Notes under the pieces: model-generated
Seen by the model: the letters and a program-made list of their open reading frames with translations, nothing else
What the model was told of the DNA's origin: nothing
Database searches by the model: none
Assembly (NCBI GenBank): GCA_900764225.1
Contig: CAAFNG010000262.1
Span: 1-5,409, forward strand
Length of the DNA: 5,409 bases
DNA from: Lachnospiraceae bacterium
Lineage (GTDB): Bacteria > Bacillota > Clostridia > Lachnospirales > Lachnospiraceae
Reading direction: 5' to 3'
Part shown: in pieces, positions 1 to 5,380 of the stretch
Layout: each line of letters begins with the position of its first letter
How positions within the stretch are numbered: the first letter of the stretch is position 1
Program-made: the position numbers and the translations under genes

Positions 1-734
1 ATAATAAGAAGGTTGCCAATATGCGAGTTCCGGAGGGAGAGACTGCTCCGGAAAAAATGCCGCAGATCGTGATCATTGTGGACGAGCTTGCGGATCTTAT
101 GATGGTCGCACCTGGTGAAGTAGAGGATGCGATCTGCCGTCTGGCTCAGCTGGCACGTGCAGCAGGTATTCATCTGATCATTGCTACACAGAGACCGTCA
201 GTTAACGTTATTACTGGTCTGATCAAGGCGAATATGCCTTCCAGAATCGCATTTTCGGTTTCTTCCGGTGTGGATTCCAGAACAATTCTGGATATGAATG
301 GTGCAGAAAAACTTCTTGGAAAAGGCGATATGCTGTTTTATCCGCAGGGATATCAAAAGCCTGCCAGATTGCAGGGAGCTTTTGTTTCAGATGAGGAAGT
401 CAGTGCAGTTGTAGAATATGTATCAGACAAGAATCAGGGTGCTGTCTATGATACTGCTATCGAGAAGCAGGTAAACACAGCAAGTGCAGCTGGAGGTGCA
501 GGTGGCGGTGACCGGGATGTGTATTTCACGGATGCCGGTAAGTTTATTATAGAGAAAGAACGAGCTTCCATTGGTATGCTCCAGCGTATGTTCAAAATCG
601 GCTTTAACCGTGCAGCAAGAATCATGGATCAGCTCTGCGACGCAGGTGTTGTCGGACCGGAGGAGGGTACCAAGCCTCGAAAGGTACTGATGTCAGCGGA
701 AGAATTTGAGAATTATCTGGAGGAGAACGGCTGA
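1..734 (+). CDS. ftsK: DNA translocase FtsK/SpoIIIE, C-terminal part (5' truncated by window edge)
   Basis: This is the end of a hexameric, ATP-driven, membrane-anchored DNA pump that moves chromosome ends through the division or sporulation septum. The frame is open from base 3 (NKKVAN before the first Met at 21), so that Met is internal and the true start lies upstream. Numbering from the Met at 21, the Walker B segment IVDELAD is at about 19-25, followed by the very conserved [15 protein letters not shown] (46-60), the [15 protein letters not shown] region (68-82) and [16 protein letters not shown] (90-105). A Gly/Ala-rich linker (about 154-164) leads to the winged-helix gamma domain (about 170-225), with [19 protein letters not shown] and [12 protein letters not shown], which in this family reads KOPS/SRS-type polar DNA motifs. 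Walker A and the N-terminal membrane helices are outside the window. The stop TGA overlaps the rlmH start. The family is certain; whether the gene is the sporulation (spoIIIE) or vegetative (ftsK) type cannot be decided from this part. Confidence 0.97.
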   Translation, partial: NKKVANMRVPEGETAPEKMPQIVIIVDELADLMMVAPGEVEDAICRLAQLARAAGIHLIIATQRPSVNVITGLIKANMPSRIAFSVSSGVDSRTILDMNGAEKLLGKGDMLFYPQGYQKPARLQGAFVSDEEVSAVVEYVSDKNQGAVYDTAIEKQVNTASAAGGAGGGDRDVYFTDAGKFIIEKERASIGMLQRMFKIGFNRAARIMDQLCDAGVVGPEEGTKPRKVLMSAEEFENYLEENG

Positions 735-1213
735 TGAAGATAAGCATCCTCACCGTAGGAAAAATTAAAGAAAAATATTTAAGAGATGCCATTGCGGAAT
801 ATTCCAAGCGTCTCAGCCGGTATTGCAGGCTTGAGATTATAGAGGCTGCCGATGAAAAAACACCGGATAATGCAAGTGAGACTGTGGAGGATTCCATCCG
901 GAATAAGGAAGGGGAGCGTATTCTGAAATATATCCGGGATGATGCCTTTGTGATCACTCTGGAAATTGCAGGAGAACAGCTCACATCTGAGAAATTTGCT
1001 GAAAAGATTAATACGCTGGGAATTCGTGGAACCAGCCACATCCAGTTTGTGATCGGCGGTTCTATTGGCCTTGGAAAAGAAGTCCTGAAAAGGTCAGATT
1101 ATGCACTCAGCTTTTCAAAGATGACGTTTCCGCATCAGCTGATGCGAGTGATCCTTCTGGAACAGATTTACCGGAGTTACCGGATCATCAGTGGGGAACC
1201 GTATCATAAATAA
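734..1213 (+). CDS. rlmH: RlmH, 23S rRNA (pseudouridine-1915-N3)-methyltransferase
   Basis: RlmH is a SPOUT-class, SAM-dependent methyltransferase that methylates N3 of pseudouridine 1915 in helix 69 of 23S rRNA, acting on assembled 70S ribosomes. The 159-residue length is the family's usual size. It has the N-terminal strand [10 protein letters not shown], the glycine-rich SAM-binding knot FVIGGSIGLG (105-114), the hallmark block LSFSKMTFPHQLMR (125-138) and the conserved EQIYRSYRI...GEPYHK C-terminus (143-159), whose Tyr-His-Lys end is typical of RlmH. The start ATG overlaps the ftsK stop (TGATG), and a strong Shine-Dalgarno, GGAGGAG at 719-725, sits 8 bases upstream inside ftsK, so the two are very likely co-transcribed and translationally coupled. 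A strong terminator follows directly. I see nothing unusual in this gene. Confidence 0.97.
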   Translation: MKISILTVGKIKEKYLRDAIAEYSKRLSRYCRLEIIEAADEKTPDNASETVEDSIRNKEGERILKYIRDDAFVITLEIAGEQLTSEKFAEKINTLGIRGTSHIQFVIGGSIGLGKEVLKRSDYALSFSKMTFPHQLMRVILLEQIYRSYRIISGEPYHK

Positions 1214-1226
1214 CTAAGCAATAAAT

Positions 1227-1289
1227 AAGCATCTGCTTACAGCGATTTCTTACATTTTAAATCGTTCGTGAGCAGATGCTTTATTTTTT
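1227..1289 (+). terminator. Intrinsic terminator after rlmH
   Basis: A 14-bp stem pairs 1227-1240 (AAGCATCTGCTTAC) with 1268-1281 (GTGAGCAGATGCTT), with one G-U wobble. It continues after a single bulged C as an inner stem 1241-1246/1261-1266, and GATTT/AAATC can extend the pairing further. A T-rich tail follows (TTATTTTTT to 1289). It begins 13 bases after the rlmH stop and should end the ftsK-rlmH transcript. The minus-strand side lacks a comparable T tail, so it looks one-directional. Confidence 0.9.
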
Positions 1290-1291
1290 CG

Positions 1292-1348
1292 AAAAGGCCG
1301 ATTTTTTCTGAGAAAAATATACGAAAAAAGATAAAACATCTACAAAAA
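1292..1348. other. A-tract-rich, probably curved DNA upstream of a promoter
   Basis: Runs of four to six A or T occur at 1292-1295, 1302-1307, 1313-1317, 1324-1329, 1333-1336 and 1344-1348. Most centres are about 10.5-11.5 bp apart, close to the helical repeat. Such phased A-tracts bend DNA, and A-rich sequence just upstream of a -35 box can act as an UP element. They end two bases before the TTGACG at 1351. The role in promoter strength is inferred. Confidence 0.5.
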
Positions 1349-1350
1349 GA

Positions 1351-1379
1351 TTGACGCGACTAACTCGTTATTGTATAAC
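1351..1379 (+). promoter_or_regulatory. Sigma-A-type promoter for the heptad-repeat protein gene
   Basis: The -35 box TTGACG (1351-1356, five of six consensus bases) and -10 box TATAAC (1374-1379, five of six) are separated by exactly 17 bp. The expected start of transcription is near 1386, giving a leader of about 40 bases before the ATG at 1425. The A-tracts upstream and the dyad cluster overlapping the -10 suggest a strong promoter that is switched off by a repressor. Confidence 0.75.
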
Positions 1380-1398
1380 AAAGTTATAGCAGTATAAC
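1367..1398. promoter_or_regulatory. Putative operator: clustered GTTAT/ATAAC inverted repeats
   Basis: Four alternating half-sites lie over the -10 box and presumed transcription start: GTTAT (1367-1371), ATAAC (1375-1379), GTTAT (1383-1387) and ATAAC (1394-1398). They form three overlapping dyads: GTTAT-3-ATAAC (1367-1379), TATAAC-AAA-GTTATA (1374-1388) and GTTATA-GCAG-TATAAC (1383-1398). A shorter TAAC-2-GTTA dyad lies just upstream (1361-1370). This architecture suits a dimeric repressor such as a TetR- or MarR-family protein. No regulator gene is in the window, so the identity of the binder is unknown. Confidence 0.55.
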
Positions 1399-1424
1399 AA
1401 ATACAACAGAGGGAGTTATCCGGT

Positions 1425-2516
1425 ATGAAAAATATAAAAAGAAGATCAGCGGCAGCACTGGCAGCAGGCATGTCGATGCTTATGGGGACGAGTATACTTA
1501 CAGGTGCAGCAGAACGGAATGGCAGTGCCATCAGCAAGGAGGAGACTGTTTACGTTAATACGCATGCAGATGGAACGGTAAAAGAGATCACTGTTTCTGA
1601 ATGGCTGAAAAACTCAGGACAGGCCTCCGGTTCTACGATCGCAGACGCTTCAGATCTTACAGAGATCAAGAATACGAAGGGCGACGAAGACTTTACTCAA
1701 AATGGCGATACACTCACCTGGGAAAATGATGGAAAAGATATCCATTATGAAGGAAAAACTGATAAAGAGCTTCCTGTAACTGTGCATTTCACGTATGAAC
1801 TAGATGGAAAAGAAGTCAAGCCGGAAGATTTGGCAGGAAAATCCGGACATCTGAAAATTCATATCACATACCAGAATAATGAGAAGACAACCAGAAAGAT
1901 CAATGGAAAATCAGCAGAATTATATGCGCCTTTTATGATGATCACCGGAATGATTCTTTCCACGGATCATTTTTCCAATGTGATGGTAGACAACGGGAAG
2001 GTTGTGGAGGACGATTCCAGAAATATTGTTCTGGGAATAGCCATGCCGGGACTGAAAAAAAGCCTGAATCTTTCGAAGGATATTGAGAAAGATGTGGAGA
2101 TTCCGGAGGATGTTACCGTAGAGGCTGATGTGACAGAGTGTGAGATGAGTGAATCCTTTACAGTAGCCATGACGGATGTTCTGGATGAGATCGATCTGGA
2201 TGATCTTGACAGTATTGATGATCTTCAGGATTCCATCAGTAAAATGACAAAAGCGGCATCGAAGCTTTCCAAGGGGACAAAATCTCTTTACGAAGGTGCG
2301 GATACGCTGAACACTAAATACAAAGAATTTGATGATGGAATTGCAACATTGGCGGATGGAATTGCTTCTCTTGATTCCGGAGCGGATAAGCTGGACAACG
2401 GAGTGGAAACCCTGCAAAGTGGAGCGGTGGCTTTGAGCACAGGCGCGTCTCAGCTTGCACAGGGAGTTTCCACTTATACTTCCGGAGCCGGAACACTTGC
2501 AACAGGAGTAAAATAG
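1425..2516 (+). CDS. Secreted YhgE/Pip-like heptad-repeat protein, N-terminal part ending at an in-frame amber codon
   Basis: The first 363 codons have a Sec signal peptide (basic KNIKRR, then a hydrophobic Ala/Met/Leu-rich stretch at about 8-27, likely cleaved near residue 29, with no lipobox Cys). A probable beta-rich extracellular region follows at about 40-240 (ETVYVNTHADGTV, HFTYELDGKEV, HLKIHITYQN), then an acidic linker at about 250-270 (EIDLDDLDSIDDLQDS). From residue 305 come X-X-X-Leu-X-X-Gly heptads such as GADKLDN, GVETLQS and GASQLAQ. Such heptads are typical of YhgE/Pip-type and RND/MMPL-associated surface proteins of Firmicutes; the exact function is not known to me. A Shine-Dalgarno-like GAGGGAG (1409-1415) precedes the ATG by 9 bases. 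The TAG stop falls in the middle of a heptad, and the same frame continues to 4421, so this product is probably a truncated version of a protein of about 998 codons. If translated alone it would be a small secreted protein without a membrane anchor. Confidence 0.85.
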   Translation: MKNIKRRSAAALAAGMSMLMGTSILTGAAERNGSAISKEETVYVNTHADGTVKEITVSEWLKNSGQASGSTIADASDLTEIKNTKGDEDFTQNGDTLTWENDGKDIHYEGKTDKELPVTVHFTYELDGKEVKPEDLAGKSGHLKIHITYQNNEKTTRKINGKSAELYAPFMMITGMILSTDHFSNVMVDNGKVVEDDSRNIVLGIAMPGLKKSLNLSKDIEKDVEIPEDVTVEADVTECEMSESFTVAMTDVLDEIDLDDLDSIDDLQDSISKMTKAASKLSKGTKSLYEGADTLNTKYKEFDDGIATLADGIASLDSGADKLDNGVETLQSGAVALSTGASQLAQGVSTYTSGAGTLATGVK

Positions 2517-2714
2517 TACATCACAGGTGTCGACACACTTAACAGCAGTATATCTCAGATTACATCAGGTGTGGATTCCTATACAAAAGGAGTGGCCAGC
2601 TATGTTTCCGGTGGAAGCAGCCTTTCTGACGGGATCAGCGCCTATGTGGAAGGGACAGTTGCCGTAACCGATGGAGTGAAAAACTATATTGATGGAAGCA
2701 GCCAGCTTTTCGAG
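2337..2714 (+). repeat. First heptad-repeat array (18 heptads, amber in the ninth)
   Basis: Eighteen consecutive 21-bp units encode Gly-x-x-x-Leu/Tyr-x-x heptads in a single uninterrupted register, from GIATLAD at 2337 to GSSQLFE ending at 2714. Unit nine reads GVK-stop-YIT (2505-2525), and unit ten, GVDTLNS, continues in phase. One unit starts with Ser instead of Gly (2547). Near-identical DNA recurs, for example GATGGAATTGC at 2334-2344 and 2355-2365, exactly one heptad apart. The protein probably forms an elongated helical or coiled-coil rod here. Confidence 0.85.
2514..2516 (+). other. In-frame amber (TAG) codon interrupting the heptad-repeat gene
   Basis: Codon 364 of the 1425-4421 frame is TAG. 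The frame is otherwise open for 634 codons beyond it, with the heptad phase preserved on both sides, and an in-array counterpart without the stop is GVKNYID at 2673-2693. A single C-to-T change of a Gln CAG codon would explain it; Gln does occur at this heptad position elsewhere (GASQLAQ). The complete genes whose ends are visible here stop with TGA or TAA, so the window gives no sign of general amber recoding. A recent nonsense mutation, a base-call or consensus error, or suppression remain possible, in that order of likelihood. Confidence 0.9.
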
Positions 2715-4421
2715 GAAATGATTCAGTATCTGAAAGGACTGGACAGTTTTTTCAAGAGGCTGGATATTCTGGCTCCTGGACTTGATGAAACACTGAAAAA
2801 TACTGAGGCAGCGGTAACACAGCTGCAGGAACTTGGAAGCGCGCTGGATGGAGAGGCACTGCAGACAATTTCCGATGACATGGAAACCTATGCAGGAGCT
2901 GTCTACGATTATAATGTTCAGGTACAAAGCTATATAACCGATGTAGAACAGCTGGGAGAGAAGCTTGCGAAGCTTAGCAGCAGACTTGCGTCGGCTGACA
3001 AAACGGATATTTCACAGCAGGCAGCAGGTGCAGCGCAGACGGCGGCCGAGATTTTGCAGAAAAATGCAGACACTATGAATAACCAGTCGGCAGCTGTTGA
3101 GAACTGGATCAGCAGCCAGGGGACAGTAAATGCGGATACTTCTGCGGTAGATACCGGGATTTCCGATGTGAAAAATAATCTTTCAGTAGCAGAAGCGGCT
3201 CTTTCTGGAATTGACTACAGCACTATGGATGAAAGTACAAAAGCAGCAGTACAGGCGGCACTTGGAGCCGTGCAGGCAGCCAGCAGCAGTGCAGAAAGTA
3301 TAGATACTTCTTCCATTCAGAGCCAGGAACCGGATACCTCCCAGCTGAAAAATGTGGCAGATACTTTGAAAGGAGCTGCCGCAGAATCAGTTGCAGCAGC
3401 GAAGAACAGTCAGACAGCGGCAGAAAATCTGAGCACTCTGCAAAATACGACCGATTCACTTTCCACAGCTATGGACAGCCTTGCCGAAGAGATCAGTAAG
3501 CTGGATCAGGAAGCACAGAATCTGACCGGCAGCGGACAGGAGATCAAAGATAGCGGAAATACTCTTTCCGGTACAGGTAAAAAACTTTCGGCGACCATGA
3601 CCAAGATGAAAAAAGCGTTCACAGATCTGAGCAGTCAGTTACCGGAGATTCAAAGCGAGCTTGGCAAGCTGAAAGAGAATACAGATTCTCTTGTAAAAGA
3701 TAACACCGGGATTCAGTCTACATACAAAAATAATCTGGAAGAAGGAAGCAGTGGCCTTCAGGCAGGCGCAGAAGATATTATTGATAAAGGGAAAACCATT
3801 ATTTCAGGCATCACGGAAGTTCAGGGCGAAAAGAATGCGAACGCAAAAGCCCTGCAAAATGGCGCTGCTTCTCTGAAAAAATCAGAAAAAACACTTATAG
3901 CAGGCAGCAAACAGATCAAAGAAGCCATCACAAAACTTCAGCAGGGCATCCAGACACTTTCTGCTAACAGCAGTAAACTGACCCAGGGCGCGGCAGCACT
4001 TTCCTCTTCCGGAGCTCAGTTAAACAGTGGAGCAGACAAGCTTGCAGAAGGAGCTGGAACTCTTGCAGGTGGAACCCAGAGTCTTAAGAGCGGAACGTCG
4101 GCTCTTTCCTCTGGTGTAGGAGCACTTAAGAGCGGCGGCGACAAGCTTAAAGAAGCAAGCGGACAGGTACAGGAAGGACTTACCAAGCTCAGTGACGGTG
4201 CAAAGACTTTGAGCGACGGACAGAAGAAATTTTATAAAGATGGTGTGAAGAAACTGGACGATGCAGTAAACAAGGACCTGAAAGATGTGATCGACCGCTT
4301 CAAAGCACTGAAATCCGAAGTGGTTTCTTATGACAGTTTTACCAGTCGCCAGAGCGACATGGACGGAAGCGTGAAATTTATTTATGAAACAGAGCCGATT
4401 GAAGTCGCCAAGGATGAATAA
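2571..4421 (+). CDS. Heptad-repeat protein, C-terminal part downstream of the amber codon
   Basis: This is the same reading frame as 1425-2516; coding sense actually resumes at 2517 right after the TAG. The only early in-frame start is a GTG at 2571 without a convincing Shine-Dalgarno, and there is no signal peptide, so independent translation is doubtful. Numbered from that GTG, it holds the rest of the first heptad array (to about 48), a long Ala/Ser/Gln/Lys-rich, probably helical or coiled-coil middle (about 50-458) and a second array of 13 heptads (459-549). A conserved-looking tail follows (about 560-616: VNKDLKDVIDRFKAL, then DMDGSVKFIYETEPIEV). No membrane segment is visible, unlike full YhgE/Pip proteins with a C-terminal ABC-2-like membrane domain, so the intact product would be wholly extracellular or a partner of a transporter encoded elsewhere. 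No further stops or frameshifts occur, so decay, if any, is recent. Confidence 0.8.
   Translation: MDSYTKGVASYVSGGSSLSDGISAYVEGTVAVTDGVKNYIDGSSQLFEEMIQYLKGLDSFFKRLDILAPGLDETLKNTEAAVTQLQELGSALDGEALQTISDDMETYAGAVYDYNVQVQSYITDVEQLGEKLAKLSSRLASADKTDISQQAAGAAQTAAEILQKNADTMNNQSAAVENWISSQGTVNADTSAVDTGISDVKNNLSVAEAALSGIDYSTMDESTKAAVQAALGAVQAASSSAESIDTSSIQSQEPDTSQLKNVADTLKGAAAESVAAAKNSQTAAENLSTLQNTTDSLSTAMDSLAEEISKLDQEAQNLTGSGQEIKDSGNTLSGTGKKLSATMTKMKKAFTDLSSQLPEIQSELGKLKENTDSLVKDNTGIQSTYKNNLEEGSSGLQAGAEDIIDKGKTIISGITEVQGEKNANAKALQNGAASLKKSEKTLIAGSKQIKEAITKLQQGIQTLSANSSKLTQGAAALSSSGAQLNSGADKLAEGAGTLAGGTQSLKSGTSALSSGVGALKSGGDKLKEASGQVQEGLTKLSDGAKTLSDGQKKFYKDGVKKLDDAVNKDLKDVIDRFKALKSEVVSYDSFTSRQSDMDGSVKFIYETEPIEVAKDE
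3945..4217 (+). repeat. Second heptad-repeat array (13 heptads)
   Basis: Thirteen contiguous 21-bp units run from GIQTLSA to GAKTLSD, including GADKLAE, GAGTLAG, GTQSLKS and GVGALKS; a few begin with Ser, Asn or Ala instead of Gly. The 11-mer CTTAAGAGCGG occurs at 4083-4093 and 4125-4135, exactly two heptads apart, so slippage or recombination between the copies would change length without breaking the frame. Confidence 0.85.
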
Positions 4422-4432
4422 CCGTAAATATC

Positions 4433-4460
4433 TTGACAATTTCCGGATTTGTAGTATGAT
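4433..4460 (+). promoter_or_regulatory. Sigma-A promoter of groES
   Basis: A perfect -35 box TTGACA (4433-4438) and a -10 box TATGAT (4455-4460, five of six) are separated by 16 bp. Transcription should begin around 4467, immediately before or within the CIRCE element. The -35 lies only 11 bases past the stop codon of the heptad-repeat gene. Confidence 0.85.
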
Positions 4461-4469
4461 AAGAAAAGA

Positions 4470-4496
4470 GTAGCACTCAATACAAAAGAGTGCTAA
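4470..4496. promoter_or_regulatory. CIRCE operator (HrcA binding site)
   Basis: GTAGCACTC (4470-4478), a 9-bp spacer, then GAGTGCTAA (4488-4496) matches the CIRCE consensus TTAGCACTC-N9-GAGTGCTAA at 17 of 18 arm positions; only the first base of the left arm differs (G for T). In Firmicutes the heat-shock repressor HrcA binds this site, which places the downstream groES under class I heat-shock control. The hrcA gene is not in the window. Confidence 0.96.
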
Positions 4497-4521
4497 TAAA
4501 TACAGAAAGAAGGAAATAATA

Positions 4522-4809
4522 ATGGCATTAAAACCAGTTGAAGACAGAGTTATCGTGAAATACTTTGAGACAGAGGATAAGACAGCATCCGGTATCGTAC
4601 TTCCGGAGAGTTCCAAGGAGAAGACACAGCAGGCAGAGGTTATCTCTGTAGGTGGCGGTAAGATCGTTGACGGTAAGGAAGTACCTGTACAGGTAAAACC
4701 AGGAGACCGTGTTATCTACGGTAAATATTCAGGAACAGAGATTAAATATGAAGGAGAGAAATATCTGGTTATCAATGCAGATGATATCATTGCTATCGTA
4801 GAAGAGTAA
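4522..4809 (+). CDS. groES: GroES co-chaperonin (Hsp10)
   Basis: GroES is the 10-kDa heptameric lid that closes the GroEL chamber during ATP-driven protein folding in the cytoplasm. The 95 residues match the family length. The N-terminal strand ALKPVEDRVIVK leads to a mobile loop at about 16-34 carrying the hydrophobic GroEL-binding tripeptide in SGIVLPE, followed by QQAEVISVGGGK, PGDRVIYGKYSGTEI and the C-terminal strand EKYLVINADDIIAIVEE. A Shine-Dalgarno GAAGGA (4509-4514) lies 7 bases before the ATG. A CIRCE operator and sigma-A promoter precede it, as expected for the groESL operon. The oddity is downstream: no groEL follows, only a 189-bp spacer and an unrelated transport gene, and I find no clear terminator after groES. 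Confidence 0.97.
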   Translation: MALKPVEDRVIVKYFETEDKTASGIVLPESSKEKTQQAEVISVGGGKIVDGKEVPVQVKPGDRVIYGKYSGTEIKYEGEKYLVINADDIIAIVEE

Positions 4810-4815
4810 TATTCC

Positions 4816-4844
4816 TTGACGTCCCTGCCCTCTGCAGGTAAAAT
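4816..4844 (+). promoter_or_regulatory. Possible promoter just after groES
   Basis: TTGACG (4816-4821) and TAAAAT (4839-4844), each five of six consensus bases, are 17 bp apart, seven bases after the groES stop. A small hairpin, CCTGC-5-GCAGG (4824-4838), fills the spacer. It could be a second, more distant promoter for the solute-binding protein gene, or chance in AT-rich DNA. Confidence 0.35.
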
Positions 4845-4903
4845 AAAACGTAAAGTTTTAACGAAATGCAGTGATAAAAATTCACAGGATTTTCCAGTTG
4901 AGC

Positions 4904-4932
4904 TTGACAAAAACGGTGTGATATAGTACTAT
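4904..4932 (+). promoter_or_regulatory. Promoter of the solute-binding protein gene
   Basis: A perfect TTGACA (4904-4909) and a weaker TACTAT (4927-4932, four of six) are separated by 17 bp. This would give a leader of about 60 bases. The -10 lies inside a perfect 10-bp palindrome ATAGTACTAT (4923-4932), itself within a TGATATA-N11-TATATCA dyad (4919-4943), which could be a regulator site. Confidence 0.65.
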
Positions 4933-4943
4933 CTTTTATATCA
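4919..4943. promoter_or_regulatory. Dyad overlapping the -10 region, possible operator
   Basis: TGATATA (4919-4925) and TATATCA (4937-4943) are perfect inverted 7-mers separated by 11 bp. The palindrome ATAGTACTAT (4923-4932) is off-centre between them. The position over the -10 and presumed start of transcription would suit repression. AT-rich DNA gives such dyads by chance fairly often, so this is tentative. Confidence 0.35.
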
Positions 4944-4950
4944 TACTAAG

Positions 4951-4978
4951 CCAGTGGGAAAATAGGAATAATCACTGG
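4951..4978 (+). other. Leader hairpin upstream of the solute-binding protein ribosome binding site
   Basis: CCAGTG (4951-4956) pairs perfectly with CACTGG (4973-4978); one extra G-U pair makes 7 bp around a purine-rich loop of about 14 bases. It ends four bases before the Shine-Dalgarno GAGGAGGA (4983-4990). It lacks a T tail, so it is not a terminator; it could stabilise the mRNA 5' end or modulate translation. Confidence 0.4.
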
Positions 4979-4998
4979 ACCAGAGGAGGACCCTAGAA

Positions 4999-5380
4999 AT
5001 GAGAAAAAAAGTACTGGCAGCACTTCTTGCAGCTGCAGTGGCAGGAACTACAGTTATGGCAGGAACCGCGGTTTTTGCAGCAGAGACTACAGAAGGAACC
5101 AAGGCAGAAGGTGGTAACATTACCATCGCAGAGACAGCAGATCCTCAGAACATTAATCCGCTTTATGTTGTGGATCAGACAAGCTTTGATATGATGCAGT
5201 CCCTGTACAGCCCGTTTTTCGAGATCGTAAATGGAGAGATGTATTACGGAAACGGGCTTTGCGAGAGCGTGACAGCCAATGACGACGCCAGCGAATTCAC
5301 TCTGAAGCTTAAGGATGGACTGAAATGGCACGACGGTGAGCCAATCACAGCAGACGATGTAGTATTTACCATGCAGATTC
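4999..5380 (+). CDS. Family-5 extracellular solute-binding protein (oligopeptide/dipeptide ABC transporter), 3' truncated
   Basis: This is the 5' end of an OppA/DppA-like binding protein that would capture peptides (or nickel or other ligands in some members) for an ABC importer. Visible are a signal peptide (MRKKVLAALLAAAVAG, likely cleaved after AVFA at residue 27), the first lobe strand GGNITIAETADPQNINPLY (about 39-57), LYSPFFEI and the family signature LKLKDGLKWHDGEPITADDVVFT (about 102-124). Unlike most Gram-positive binding proteins it has no lipobox Cys near the cleavage site, so membrane anchoring is not evident. The start is supported by a strong GAGGAGGA 8 bases upstream. The genomic part ends at 5380 after about 127 codons, whereas full proteins have about 500-600. 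The frame stays open through the adapter to 5409, but those last residues (VSYTHLTLP) are artificial. Confidence 0.9.

Noticed and set aside
622..1041. Minus-strand open frames over the end of ftsK and rlmH
   Set aside because: They are shadows of two well-conserved plus-strand genes, with no initiation signals.
1920..2417. Minus-strand open frame of 165 codons
   Set aside because: It is antisense to the heptad-repeat gene, where biased codon composition keeps the opposite frame open. No promoter, Shine-Dalgarno or recognisable domain.
2571..2573. GTG at 2571 as a genuine independent start for a second gene
   Set aside because: No proper Shine-Dalgarno, no signal peptide, and it falls mid-array in a continuous heptad register that begins upstream of the amber codon.
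2337..2714. Tandem 21-bp repeats as a CRISPR or mobile-element repeat array
   Set aside because: The periodicity is at protein level (Gly/Leu heptads) with diverged DNA, no spacers and no terminal inverted repeats.
4020..4616. Minus-strand open frame of 198 codons
   Set aside because: It runs antisense through the second heptad array, the CIRCE element and groES, all of which are clearly functional on the plus strand.
4824..4860. Possible terminator after groES (CCTGC/GCAGG hairpin, then TAAAAC/GTTTTA hairpin)
   Set aside because: The stems are only 5 and 6 bp, and neither is followed by a T-rich tail; the first is followed by an A-rich stretch.
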